Assembly: GCF_036409155.1 (NCBI RefSeq)
Contig: NZ_JAZGLW010000001.1
Coordinates: 1,054,001-1,118,000, forward strand
From: Mycobacterium sp. 050128
GTDB taxonomy: Bacteria; Actinomycetota; Actinomycetes; Mycobacteriales; Mycobacteriaceae
DNA length: 64,000 nt
Direction of reading: 5' to 3'
A program made the translations under genes and the position numbers. Every line of letters begins with the position of its first letter. The stretch's first letter is position 1. The notes below the pieces were generated by a model that was not told where the DNA came from, did not search any database, and saw nothing but the letters and a program-made list of their open reading frames with translations. Of the stretch, positions 27,610-37,000 are shown one piece after another.

Positions 27610-27625
27610 CTTACTCTGCAGTAAG
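27610..27625. promoter_or_regulatory. Perfect inverted repeat CTTACT-CTGC-AGTAAG between fadA2 and fabG4
   Basis: A six-base perfect repeat with a four-base centre sits in the middle of the 129-base divergent gap. Its form (short AT-containing arms, even spacing) suits a TetR-type lipid regulator that would control both genes at once. Confidence 0.5.
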
Positions 27626-27679
27626 TTCGTCCCCGATACGGTTGGCATGTACGGCACTCAAGAAACGGAAGGCAGCTCA

Positions 27680-29044
27680 GTGGCTCCCAATCGTTCGTCC
27701 GATCTGTTCTCACAAGTTGTCAACTCCGGTCCCGGAAGCTTCGTGGCAAAGCAACTCGGTGTCCCGCAACCCGAGAACCTGCGCCGGTACTCCGCCGGTG
27801 ACCCACCCTTGCCCGGATCCTTGCTGATCGGCGGCGAAGGCAGGGTCGTCGAGCCGCTGCGGGCGGCGCTGGACAACGACTACGACGTGGTCAGCAACAA
27901 TCTGGGTGGCCGCTGGGCCGACCGATTCGGCGGGCTGGTCTTCGACGCCACCGGTATTACGACGCCCAAGGGACTCAAGGCGCTGCACGATTTCTTCACA
28001 CCGCTACTGCGTAATCTTTCCCACTGCGCGCGCGTGGTTGTGGTCGGCACCACACCGGACGCCGCGGCCGGCACCGACGAGCGGATCGCACAGCGCGCGC
28101 TGGAGGGCTTCACCCGCTCGCTGGGCAAGGAGCTGCGGCACGGTTCGACCGTCGCGCTGGTCTACCTGTCGCCGGAGGCCAAACCGGCCGCGACGGGCCT
28201 GGAATCGACTCTGCGGTTTATCCTTTCGGCCAAGTCGGCCTACGTCGACGGCCAAGTCTTCTACCTGGGCGCCGACGATTCCACCCCGCCGGCGGACTGG
28301 GACCGGCCGCTGGATGGCAAGGTGGCGATCGTGACCGGCGCCGCCCGCGGCATCGGCGCGACGATCGCCGAGGTGTTCGCCCGCGACGGTGCGCGCGTCG
28401 TCGCCATCGACGTGGAGTCTGCTGCCGAGGCGCTGGCCGAAACCGCGAGCCGGGTGGGCGGCACAGCGCTTTGGCTCGACGTCACCGCCGACGACGCCGT
28501 CGACAAGATCACCGAGCACCTGCGCGACCACTACGCCGGGCACGCCGATGTGCTGGTCAACAATGCCGGCATCACGCGCGACAAGTTGCTCGCCAACATG
28601 GATGACGCCCGCTGGGACTCCGTCCTGGCCGTCAATCTGCTTGCTCCGCAACGACTTACCGAAGGGCTGATCGGAAACGGCAGCATCGGTGAAGGTGGCC
28701 GGGTGATCGGCCTGTCGTCGATGGCCGGCATCGCCGGCAACCGCGGGCAGACCAACTACGCCACCACGAAGGCCGGGATGATCGGCCTCACCCAGGCGCT
28801 GGCGCCCCAGCTGCACGAGCAGGGCATCACGATCAACGCGGTGGCGCCGGGATTCATCGAAACCAAGATGACCGAAGCGATTCCGCTGGCCACCCGCGAG
28901 GTGGGCCGCCGGATGAACTCGCTGTTGCAGGGCGGGCAGCCGGTCGACGTCGCCGAGACGATCGCCTACTTCGCCAGTCCGGCGTCGAACGCGGTGACCG
29001 GCAACGTCATTCGCGTCTGCGGCCAGGCCATGCTGGGCGCGTGA
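27680..29044 (+). CDS. fabG4: 3-oxoacyl-[ACP/CoA] reductase FabG4 (high-molecular-weight form)
   Basis: A 454-residue protein with the same length as Rv0242c. The N-terminal flavodoxin-like domain (to about residue 205) precedes a C-terminal SDR domain. The cofactor motif is [16 protein letters not shown], and the catalytic residues lie in [11 protein letters not shown], the Ser of GLSSMAGI, and YATTKAG. It reduces 3-ketoacyl groups on CoA or ACP with NADH preference in this family. GTG 27680 gives the family length and replaces the much longer open frame upstream. htdX follows after 72 bases in the same direction. Confidence 0.94.
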   Translation: MAPNRSSDLFSQVVNSGPGSFVAKQLGVPQPENLRRYSAGDPPLPGSLLIGGEGRVVEPLRAALDNDYDVVSNNLGGRWADRFGGLVFDATGITTPKGLKALHDFFTPLLRNLSHCARVVVVGTTPDAAAGTDERIAQRALEGFTRSLGKELRHGSTVALVYLSPEAKPAATGLESTLRFILSAKSAYVDGQVFYLGADDSTPPADWDRPLDGKVAIVTGAARGIGATIAEVFARDGARVVAIDVESAAEALAETASRVGGTALWLDVTADDAVDKITEHLRDHYAGHADVLVNNAGITRDKLLANMDDARWDSVLAVNLLAPQRLTEGLIGNGSIGEGGRVIGLSSMAGIAGNRGQTNYATTKAGMIGLTQALAPQLHEQGITINAVAPGFIETKMTEAIPLATREVGRRMNSLLQGGQPVDVAETIAYFASPASNAVTGNVIRVCGQAMLGA

Positions 29045-29116
29045 GCCCGGTGACGATGCGGGCGGGAACGGCTCGCTGAGGAGGCGGACAATTCAGCCCG
29101 AGTTCAAGGAGAACGA

Positions 29117-29962
29117 ATGAATCAGCCAAGCGGCCTGCGGAACATGCTGCGAGCGGCCGCCGGGGCGCTGCCCCTGGTGTCCCGGACGGATCAGCTGCCC
29201 AGCCGCACGGTGACCATCGAGGAACTGCCGATCGACCAGACGAACGTGGCCGAGTACGCCGCGATCACGGGTCTGCGCTACGGCAACAATGTGCCACTCA
29301 CCTACCCGTTCGCGCTGACCTTCCCGGCGGTGATGTCGTTGGTGACGGGTTTTGACTTCCCGTTCGCCGCAATGGGTTCGGTGCACACCGAGAACCACAT
29401 CACGCAGTACCGGCCGATCGCGGTAACCGACACCGTCGGGGTGCGGGTGCACGCCGAGAATCTGCGCGAGCACCGCAAGGGGCTGCTCGTCGACCTGGTG
29501 ACCGACTTACATGTCGGCAACGAAACCGCCTGGCATCAGGTGACGACCTTCCTGCATCAGCAGCGCACCAGCTTGTCCGACGAACCCAAACCCCCACCGC
29601 AGAAACAGCCGAAGCTGCCGCCGCCGCCCGCCGTGCTGCGGATCACGCCGGGCCAGATCCGCCGCTATGCCGTCATCGGCGGAGATCACAACCCGATCCA
29701 CACCAACCCGATCGCCGCCAAGCTATTCGGATTCCCGACCGTCATTGCACACGGAATGTTCAGTGCCGCAGCGGTATTGGCCAACATCGAAGCCCGGATA
29801 CCCGACGCGGCGAAGTACTCGGTGCGGTTCGGCAAGCCGGTGATCCTGCCCGCGACCATGGGCCTCTACATCGAGGAGAACGACCGGGGCAGCTGGGAGC
29901 TTTCGCTGCGCAATATCGCCAAGGGCTATCCGCATCTGACCGGCAGCGTCCGTCCGCTGTAG
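29117..29962 (+). CDS. htdX: (R)-3-hydroxyacyl dehydratase HtdX
   Basis: A 281-residue double-hotdog MaoC-type hydratase, matching Rv0241c. The hydratase-2 motif is intact in YAVIGGDHNPIHTNPIAAK, with the catalytic Asp and His, followed by GFPTVIAHGM. The N-terminal half is a second, inactive hotdog. It interconverts 3-hydroxyacyl and trans-2-enoyl thioesters and, with FabG4, is proposed to supply an alternative fatty-acid elongation route. AAGGAGAACGA precedes ATG 29117. In M. tuberculosis the vapBC24 toxin-antitoxin pair follows; here a ClC channel converges on it after eight bases. Confidence 0.93.
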   Translation: MNQPSGLRNMLRAAAGALPLVSRTDQLPSRTVTIEELPIDQTNVAEYAAITGLRYGNNVPLTYPFALTFPAVMSLVTGFDFPFAAMGSVHTENHITQYRPIAVTDTVGVRVHAENLREHRKGLLVDLVTDLHVGNETAWHQVTTFLHQQRTSLSDEPKPPPQKQPKLPPPPAVLRITPGQIRRYAVIGGDHNPIHTNPIAAKLFGFPTVIAHGMFSAAAVLANIEARIPDAAKYSVRFGKPVILPATMGLYIEENDRGSWELSLRNIAKGYPHLTGSVRPL

Positions 29963-29970
29963 CGAGCGGC

Positions 29971-31239
29971 TCAGCCGGCGCGTTCGTCGTGCTTCTGCGC
30001 GCGCACGCTGAGCAGCTTTTTCAGGCCGTGCGCGCCGGTCGCGGTCAGCAGGAAAACTCCGAACAGCCATAGCGGCGGCCGGGCCAGCTCCCAGACGAAG
30101 ATCGCGGCCCAGATCGGCGAGCCCTGGGTGACCGCGAGTACCCCGGCGGCGCCGGTCAGCGAGACCGCCGGCACGTGTAGGTGTATCCCGGCGATCCAAT
30201 TGATCGTCAACACCAGCACCGCCCCGGCGGCCGCACCGGTGGCCAGCGACGGCGTGAGCATCCCGCCGGCACCGCCGGCGCGCAGGAACAGCGCGGTCAG
30301 CAGCGGCTTCAACACCAGGATCGCGATCGCCGCGGTCAGCGTCAGCCCGCTGGCCAGGCTGACGGTCAGGATGCTGCGGCCGTTGCCGGGCAATTCGGGC
30401 AACCAATGCGAGCAGACACCGATCACCAGCCCGGCGCCGGCGAGGCCGGGGATCAGCACCCAGCTGCGGATCTGGCGGGCCGGGCGTGCCACCGCCATCA
30501 GCCGGTTGAACGCCAGGCCCGCGACCAGCGCAACCGGGGCCATGATCAGCCCGTGCGCGGTCAGCAGGTAGGTGGACTCCCCGATCGGCCACTCCAGGTT
30601 GGGCTGATCGCGGGTGATGGCCGAGCCGATCGCGACGGCCAGGCTGGAGGTCAGACATGCCGCGCCCAGCGCCCGGGGATGCCAGGTGTTGAGCATGATC
30701 CGCACCGAGAACAACGCGCCGGCCAGCGGCACGGCGTACACCGCGCCCAGCCCGGCGCCCGCCGCGCAAGCCAGCAGGATCTCGCGGTCGCGGCTGGACA
30801 GCCGCCTCAGCCAGCCGGTCCCGAAATCGCTCAGCGCAGCCGCGAATTGGCGTGGCGCGCCCTCCCGGCCCAGGGATGCCCCCGAGCCGACCAACAGCAC
30901 CTGCAGCATGGCGTCGATGCTCCAAGACAGTCGCGGTATCCGTTCGTGGCGGGCGATGGTTCCGGCCAGCGGCGGCACCTCGGCCCGGCGCCGCAACACC
31001 CACCAGCCCAGCCCGGCCAGCGACGCGCCGACCATCGGCCCCAGCGCACGGCGGACCGGACTGCTGCCGGCGACCCCGGCCAGCAGGGTGCCGAAACTGT
31101 AGTTGTAGGTCAGGTGCGAAACGATGTGCAGCACGAACGTCGTCGACAGCCCGGCGACCCCGGCCAACAGGCCCACAATGACGACGGCACAGAAGAAGTC
31201 GACATTGCGTCCCGAGGTCCAGGCGCGCACGCGGGGCAC
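29971..31239 (-). CDS. ClC family chloride channel/transporter
   Basis: 422 residues, almost entirely hydrophobic, with about ten or more helices. The gating-glutamate motif of ClC proteins is visible as GREGAPRQ near residue 120, and the third signature GxFxP appears in modified form as GGMLTPSLATG. The classical first motif GSGIP is not seen, so this is a divergent subgroup in which selectivity for chloride is uncertain. There is no C-terminal CBS pair. The GTG start at 31239 is the only one that keeps the first helix. It shares direction with the TetR gene upstream. Confidence 0.8.
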   Translation of the reverse strand: MPRVRAWTSGRNVDFFCAVVIVGLLAGVAGLSTTFVLHIVSHLTYNYSFGTLLAGVAGSSPVRRALGPMVGASLAGLGWWVLRRRAEVPPLAGTIARHERIPRLSWSIDAMLQVLLVGSGASLGREGAPRQFAAALSDFGTGWLRRLSSRDREILLACAAGAGLGAVYAVPLAGALFSVRIMLNTWHPRALGAACLTSSLAVAIGSAITRDQPNLEWPIGESTYLLTAHGLIMAPVALVAGLAFNRLMAVARPARQIRSWVLIPGLAGAGLVIGVCSHWLPELPGNGRSILTVSLASGLTLTAAIAILVLKPLLTALFLRAGGAGGMLTPSLATGAAAGAVLVLTINWIAGIHLHVPAVSLTGAAGVLAVTQGSPIWAAIFVWELARPPLWLFGVFLLTATGAHGLKKLLSVRAQKHDERAG

Positions 31240-31248
31240 TGGACGAAT

Positions 31249-31878
31249 CTAGCCCGCATTGCGCGTCGAGGCGCTGACGTCCTGATCCACCGGCACGCCG
31301 CGAAGGCCGTGCCAGAACAAGTCGATCATCAGCTCGGCCGCCTCGTCGACGTCGATGTCGCCGGTGGACAGCCGGTTGGCCATCGCCTCGCCGGCGCCCA
31401 CCAGTGCGACGGCCATCATCTGATGCTCGGCATCCGTGCGCGGCGTGCGACTGTTTTCCCGGACCAGGCCGGCAACCAGCTCGATGATCTGCTCACGTCC
31501 CTCACGCACGGTGTGGGCAAACGCCTGCGAGCTGATGGCCTGGGTGTACATCACGATCCAGGACGCTCGGTTGGCGTCGATGTAGCGCAGGAACGACCCG
31601 ATGGTGTTGCGCAGCAAGTCTCTCGGGCTTTGAGTGAAGTCGATGTCGGCGCGCACCGCGTCGATGAACCGGGTCATCTCGCGATTCAGGCAGGCGCCGA
31701 ACAAGTCCTCTTTGGAGCCGTAATACAGGTAGAGCATCGGCTTGGAAATCTCGGCCGCGGCGGCGATGGTGTCCATCGACGTCTCGTGGTAGCCGTTGAC
31801 CGAGAACATCTGCACGGCCGCGTCAAGCATCTGCTGTTCCCGGACAGCACGCGGTAGCCGCTTGGTACCACCTGCCAT
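31249..31878 (-). CDS. TetR family regulator (Rv0238-like)
   Basis: 209 residues with a canonical N-terminal HTH (MDTIAAAAEISKPMLYLYYG, about residues 34-53) and a helical ligand domain. It lies downstream of lpqI on the same strand, as in M. tuberculosis, and only ten bases before the ClC gene, so lpqI, the regulator and the channel may share a transcript. A short hairpin CAGCCC-TTC-GGGCTG (31893-31907) sits 15 bases ahead of its start and could attenuate transcription arriving from lpqI. The ligand is unknown. Confidence 0.88.
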   Translation of the reverse strand: MAGGTKRLPRAVREQQMLDAAVQMFSVNGYHETSMDTIAAAAEISKPMLYLYYGSKEDLFGACLNREMTRFIDAVRADIDFTQSPRDLLRNTIGSFLRYIDANRASWIVMYTQAISSQAFAHTVREGREQIIELVAGLVRENSRTPRTDAEHQMMAVALVGAGEAMANRLSTGDIDVDEAAELMIDLFWHGLRGVPVDQDVSASTRNAG

Positions 31879-31944
31879 CGCTGCGCCCTTTCCAGCCCTT
31901 CGGGCTGTGTCAATCTGACTCCAGGGTAACGATCGAGCGGCCGT

Positions 31945-33087
31945 TCAGTGTCCACAAGTCCGGGCGGGTCCCTTCATCGTCGCCACCCGAACCAGCGATT
32001 GGTCCACCGCCGGCAACGCCAATTCGCCTGCGGATACTGCCTTTTCGAGGCGGTCCAGGACCGCGGGGACTTCGTCGGTGGTGACCCACAGCGCGACGTC
32101 GATGCCGGCCTGCAAACTCCGCAGCGCCGCTTCGGCAACGCCGAACCGATCGGAGATTGCGGCCATGCTGGACAGGTCGTCGCTGAACACCGGCCCGTTG
32201 AAGGGTGGGGCCCCGTAGCCGATGCCGTCGCGCAGCAATTGCACCGCGGGCCGGCTCAAACTGGCCGGGTCGTCGCCGGTCAGTCCGGGAACCTGCAGGT
32301 GGCCCACCATGACAGCGACGGGGGTCGCGGTGATCAGCGTCCGGTACGGCACCAGGTCGCTGGTTTGCAGGTCGCTCAGCGGCGGCGTGGCGACGCCGCC
32401 CTTGTGCGAATCCCCGGACCCGTGCCCGTGGCCGGGGAAGTGTTTGAGCACCGGCAGCACTCCGGCGTCGCGCAGGCCCTGCGCGTAGGCCCCGGCGTAA
32501 GCGGTGACGACAGCCGGGTCGTTGCTGAACGAGCGGTTCCCGATCACGGCGTCGTCCGGCTCGTCGGAGACATCGACCACCGGGGCGAAGTCGACGGTGA
32601 TGCCCAGGTCGTGCATTTTCTTGCCGCGTTGCGCCGCCTGGTCGTGGACCTGCTCGACGGTTTGGGTCTGGGCCAGCTGCCGGGGTGAGGGGGCGGTCCC
32701 GATCAGCGATTTCAGCCGCGAGACCCGGCCGCCTTCTTCGTCGACGCTGACCGCCAGCGGCAGCGGCCCCGCGCTGCCCGCGATCTCGGCCAGTGGGCCC
32801 TTGAAGATGTCCAGGTCCGTCCAGCTGCCGATGAAGATGCCGCCGACGTGGTAGCCGTTGACGACCGCGCGGGCGTCGTCGGCGTTCTTCACCCCGACCA
32901 TCAGCAACTGGGCCAGCTTGTCGCGGGTCGACAGCTTGGCCGTGGGGTCACCGCAAACCGGAGGCGCCGGAGGTGCGGCGACCACCTTGCTGCTCGTGGA
33001 TGCGGGGGGCCGGCCGGTGTCGTGCCCACACCCCGCCACCACAGCGGTGGCGGCGACCAGCACGGCCAGAGTGCGCGGAAAAGGCAT
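31945..33087 (-). CDS. lpqI: Lipoprotein beta-N-acetylglucosaminidase LpqI (NagZ-like, GH3)
   Basis: A 380-residue exported lipoprotein matching Rv0237. The signal peptide ends in a lipobox ATAVVAGC, so the mature form is anchored to the outer face of the membrane. The GH3 domain shows VSVDEEGGRVSRL and the NagZ loop KHFPGHGHGSGDSH that supplies the general acid/base His-Asp pair. The catalytic nucleophile Asp lies in VFSDDLSSM. It releases N-acetylglucosamine from cell-wall fragments for recycling. It is divergent from the DUF2613-type cluster. Confidence 0.9.
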   Translation of the reverse strand: MPFPRTLAVLVAATAVVAGCGHDTGRPPASTSSKVVAAPPAPPVCGDPTAKLSTRDKLAQLLMVGVKNADDARAVVNGYHVGGIFIGSWTDLDIFKGPLAEIAGSAGPLPLAVSVDEEGGRVSRLKSLIGTAPSPRQLAQTQTVEQVHDQAAQRGKKMHDLGITVDFAPVVDVSDEPDDAVIGNRSFSNDPAVVTAYAGAYAQGLRDAGVLPVLKHFPGHGHGSGDSHKGGVATPPLSDLQTSDLVPYRTLITATPVAVMVGHLQVPGLTGDDPASLSRPAVQLLRDGIGYGAPPFNGPVFSDDLSSMAAISDRFGVAEAALRSLQAGIDVALWVTTDEVPAVLDRLEKAVSAGELALPAVDQSLVRVATMKGPARTCGH

Positions 33088-33214
33088 CGGGACATGGTGT
33101 CACGACGGGTATGCGCGTCGATGCGCGCCCGACTGGGCGAATCCGTGGGCGCCGACCGCGTGGCCGGGATACGTTAGCCACACGCCCGCGAGGACAGGCA
33201 GGGAGGAGGCAGCG

Positions 33215-33475
33215 ATGACTGCCTTCACGCTGGCAGCCGCGGCAGGTATCGCCGCGGGTATGGCGATCGGTGCCGTCGCCACCGTCGGCGTCACGCTCGC
33301 GGCCGAAGACCACACCATGGTGCCGGCCCGAGCCCCGTCCAACCCGTCCTCGCACTACCTCGTGCAGTACGGCGACCGGTGCATCGGCGGGTATTGCCTC
33401 CCGTGCGACAACCCGGACGACTGCTTGAACCAGATCCCGCCGATACCGGCACTGCCGCCGGAACTGCAGCCCTGA
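33215..33475 (+). CDS. DUF2613-type small membrane protein, paralogue 1
   Basis: 86 residues. One hydrophobic helix covers about residues 5-30 (AAGIAAGMAIGAVATVGVTL), followed by a short outside tail with VQYGDRC and four cysteines (C56, C61, C64, C70) and a proline-rich end. GGAGGAG lies just upstream of ATG 33215. The helix aligns with the two following small genes. It is unknown whether the helix is cleaved as a signal peptide. Function unknown; the position before aftD points to the cell envelope. Confidence 0.75.
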   Translation: MTAFTLAAAAGIAAGMAIGAVATVGVTLAAEDHTMVPARAPSNPSSHYLVQYGDRCIGGYCLPCDNPDDCLNQIPPIPALPPELQP

Positions 33476-33568
33476 CGCGACCCGCGGCGCTGCCTCACGG
33501 GTAGGAGCCGCCCTCCCGGCTACGTTGGCTGCAGACCCAATTTGACTGGCAAGGGGAGGAGCCAGGCG

Positions 33569-33775
33569 ATGACCGGGTGCACGCTGGCCGCTGTCGCCGG
33601 CATCGCGGCGGGGCTGACGATCGGTGCCGCGGCGACCATTGGCGTAACGCTCGCCGTCGAGGATCACAGCACGGCGCCGGTGCAGACCGTCCCGGCAGTG
33701 CGCAGCCTTTCCGTGCCCTACCCCGTGCAGTACGGCGACCGCTGTTGGCACGGTCACTGCATACCGGTGCCGTGA
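33569..33775 (+). CDS. DUF2613-type small membrane protein, paralogue 2
   Basis: 68 residues, closely like paralogue 1: GIAAGLTIGAAATIGVTLAV for the helix, then an EDH motif, and the tail PVQYGDRCWHGHC with cysteines 59 and 64. GGGGAGGA precedes ATG 33569. It lacks the proline-rich end of paralogue 1. The shared YGDRC tail implies a conserved periplasmic role such as disulfide-linked contact. Confidence 0.75.
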   Translation: MTGCTLAAVAGIAAGLTIGAAATIGVTLAVEDHSTAPVQTVPAVRSLSVPYPVQYGDRCWHGHCIPVP

Positions 33776-33860
33776 CTGACGCTCAGCGGACCGGGACGGC
33801 CGTTCTGCTAGGTTGACTTTCGGGTAGTCCTCCGTGACACCGCGAACCCCGAGGAGACCG

Positions 33861-34034
33861 ATGAACCGGATCATTGCGCCCGCTGCCGCGAGTGTGGTGG
33901 TTGGTTTGTTGCTGGGCGCGGCCGCGATCTTCGGGGTCACCCTGATGGTGCAACAGGACACGAAGCCGCCACTTCCCGGGGGCGATCCGCAGTCGTCAGT
34001 GCTCAACCGGGTCGAATACGGCAACCGTAGCTAG
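33861..34034 (+). CDS. DUF2613-type small membrane protein (Rv0236A orthologue)
   Basis: 57 residues and nearly identical to M. tuberculosis Rv0236A: a helix in residues 8-30 (SVVVGLLLGAAAIFGVTL) and the tail SVLNRVEYGNRS. The YGNR end corresponds to the YGDRC of the two paralogues but has no cysteine. GAGGAG precedes ATG 33861. It is the copy conserved across mycobacteria; aftD follows at 34096. Confidence 0.85.
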   Translation: MNRIIAPAAASVVVGLLLGAAAIFGVTLMVQQDTKPPLPGGDPQSSVLNRVEYGNRS

Positions 34035-34095
34035 CGGCGATCGCGGGCGCGGCGGGTCGCCACAACAGGAAGACGCCGGGCGCAGCGGGTCGTCA

Positions 34096-37000
34096 GTGCA
34101 GGATGACGCCGCGCGCAGTGAATTACCCCCATCGGAGCCGGCACGTAATCCGCCGGCGGCGGACTCGGCCGCGGGTTTTTCCGTCACTCCGCTGTCCCGG
34201 CGCTGGCTGTTGCTGGTCGGCGCGATCTGTCTGGCGCTGACGTTCGCGCAATCCCCCGGGCAGGTGTCCCCCGACACCAAGCTGGACCTGACCGCCAACC
34301 CGCTGCGCTTCCTGGCCCGCGCGACGAACCTGTGGAACAGCGAGCTGCCATTCGGCCAGACGCAGAATCAGGCTTACGGCTATCTGTTTCCGCACGGTGC
34401 GTTCTTCGCGATCGGCCACCTGCTCGGCGTGCCGGGCTGGATGACCCAGCGGCTGTGGTGGGCATTGCTGCTGACGGTCGGCTTCTGGGGCTTGCTGCGG
34501 GTCGCCGAGGCGCTCGGGATCGGCAGCCCGACATCGCGTCTGATCGGCGCCACCGCGTTCGCGTTGAGCCCGCGGGTGCTGACCACGCTCGGTTCGATCT
34601 CGTCGGAAACCTTGCCGATCATGCTGGCGCCGTGGGTGTTGCTGCCGACGATCCTGGCTTTGCGGGGTGGCGGCGGCAGATCGGTGCGGGCACTGGCCGG
34701 CCAAGCGGGGCTGGCCGTCGCGCTGATGGGCGCGGTCAACGCGATCGCCACGCTGGCGGGTTGCCTGCCGGCGGTGATCTGGTGGGCCTGTCATCGGCCG
34801 AATCGCTTGTGGTGGCGCTACACGGGGTGGTGGCTGTTGAGTCTCGTGCTGGCGATGCTGTGGTGGGTCGTCGCGCTGGTGCTGCTGCGTAACGTCAGTC
34901 CGCCGTTCCTGGACTTCATCGAATCCTCGGGTGTGACGACGCAATGGTCGTCGCTGGTCGAGATGTTGCGCGGTACCGACAGCTGGACGCCGTTCGTGGC
35001 CCCGACCGCGACCGCGGGCGCGCCGCTGGTCACCGGATCGGCGGCCATCCTGGCGACCTGCCTGGTCGCGGCGGCCGGGCTGGCCGGGCTCGCCGGCACC
35101 GGGATGCCGGCCCGCGGACGGCTGGTGACGATGCTGCTGGTCGGGGTGGTGCTGATGGCCGTCGGCTACTCGGCCGGATCGGGAGGCGGGCTGGGTTCGC
35201 CGCTGGCGCATGCGGTGCAGCTGTTCCTGGACGCCGCGGGCGCACCGCTGCGCAACGTGCACAAGGTGGAGTCGGTCATCCGGATCCCGATCGTGCTGGG
35301 CGTCGCCGCGCTGCTGGGCCGGGTTCCGCTACCGGGCAGCGCGCCACGGGCGCAGTGGGTGGGCGCGTTCGCCCACCCCGAGCGCGACAGGCGGGTCGCC
35401 GTGACGGTGGTGGTGCTGACCGCGCTGCTGGTCAGCACCTCGCTGGCGTGGACCGCGCGCCTGGCACCGCCGGGCACGTTCAGCGCGATCCCCCGCTACT
35501 GGCACGACGCCGCCGACTGGCTCAGCGCGCACAACACCGGCACGCCCACGCCCGGACGGGTGCTGGTTGTCCCGGGTGCACCGTTCGCCACGCAGATGTG
35601 GGGCACCACCCACGACGAGCCGCTGCAGGTGCTCGGCAGCGGCCCGTGGGGCGTGCGCGACTCCATCCCGTTGACCCCGCCGCAAACCATCCGGGCGCTG
35701 GATTCGGTACAACGCCTGTTCGCCGCCGGCCTCCCGTCCGCCGGGCTGGCCGATACCCTTGCCCGCCAAGGTATTTCGTATGTGGTGGTGCGCAACGACC
35801 TGGATCCCGACGCATCGCGTTCGGCACGCCCGATCCTGGTGCATCGCACCATCGACGGGTCGCCGCGGCTGCTGAAGGCGGCGCAATTCGGCGAGCCGGT
35901 GGGGCCTGGCACGTTGCCGGGGTTCGTCGCCGACAGTGGGCTGCGGCCGCGCTATCCGGCGGTCGAGATCTATCAGGTGGCAGCTCCCGGCAATCCCGGC
36001 GCCCCCTACTTCGCCGACATCGATCAGCTGCCCCGCGTCGACGGCGGACCCGAAGTGCTGCTGCGTCTCGACGAACGCCGCCGGCTGTTGGGCCAGCAGC
36101 CACTGGGTCCGGTGCTGCTGACCACCGACGCCCGCGCTGCCAACCTGCCCGTGCCGGTCGTGACGGTGACGGACACCCCGGCGGCGCGGGAGACCGACTA
36201 CGGCCGCGTCGACGAACACTCGTCGGCGATCCGCGCCGACGGCGACACCCGGCATACCTTCAACCGGGTGCCCGACTATCCGGTCCCGGGCGCCGAACCG
36301 GTATTCGGTGGGTGGAACGGCGGCCGGATCACGGTCTCGAGTTCGTCGTCGGATTCGACCGCAATGCCCGATGTCGCTCCGGCGACCTCCCCCGCCGCCG
36401 CGATCGACGGCGATCCGGCCACCGCATGGGTGACCAATGCCCTGCAAGCCGCGGTCGGGCAGTGGATGCAGGTGAACTTCGACCACCCGGTCACCAACGC
36501 CGCGCTCACCCTCACACCCAGCGCGACCGCGGTGGGTTCCCAGGTCCGTCGCATCGTGATCGACACCGCCACCGGCAGTACCACGCTGCGCTTCGATCAG
36601 CCCGGCAAGCCGCTCACCGCGGCGCTGCCCTACGGCGAAACCCCGTGGGTGCGGATCACCGCCGCCGGCACCGACGACGGATCCAGCGGCGTGCAGTTCG
36701 GCATCACCGACCTGTCGATCAGCCAGTACGACGCGTCGGGCTTCGCGCACCCGGTCGACCTGCGGCACACCGTGCGAGTGCCCGGTCCGCCGCAGGGCTC
36801 GACGGTCACGGGCTGGGATTTGGGCACCGAACTGCTCGGCCGGCCGGGCTGCGCCGCGGCGGGCGACAGCGTGCGCTGCGCACCGTCGATGGCGCTGGCT
36901 CCGGAGGAGCCGGTGAATTTCAGCCGCACCCTGACCGTTCGGGCGCCGGTGTCGGTGACCCCGCGGTTGTGGGTGCGGCCCCGGCAGGGCCCCAACTTGG

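Noticed and set aside
30181..31857. A 558-codon plus-strand frame antisense to the ClC and TetR genes
   Set aside because: Gln/Arg/Gly-rich, no motif, and both minus-strand genes are clear.
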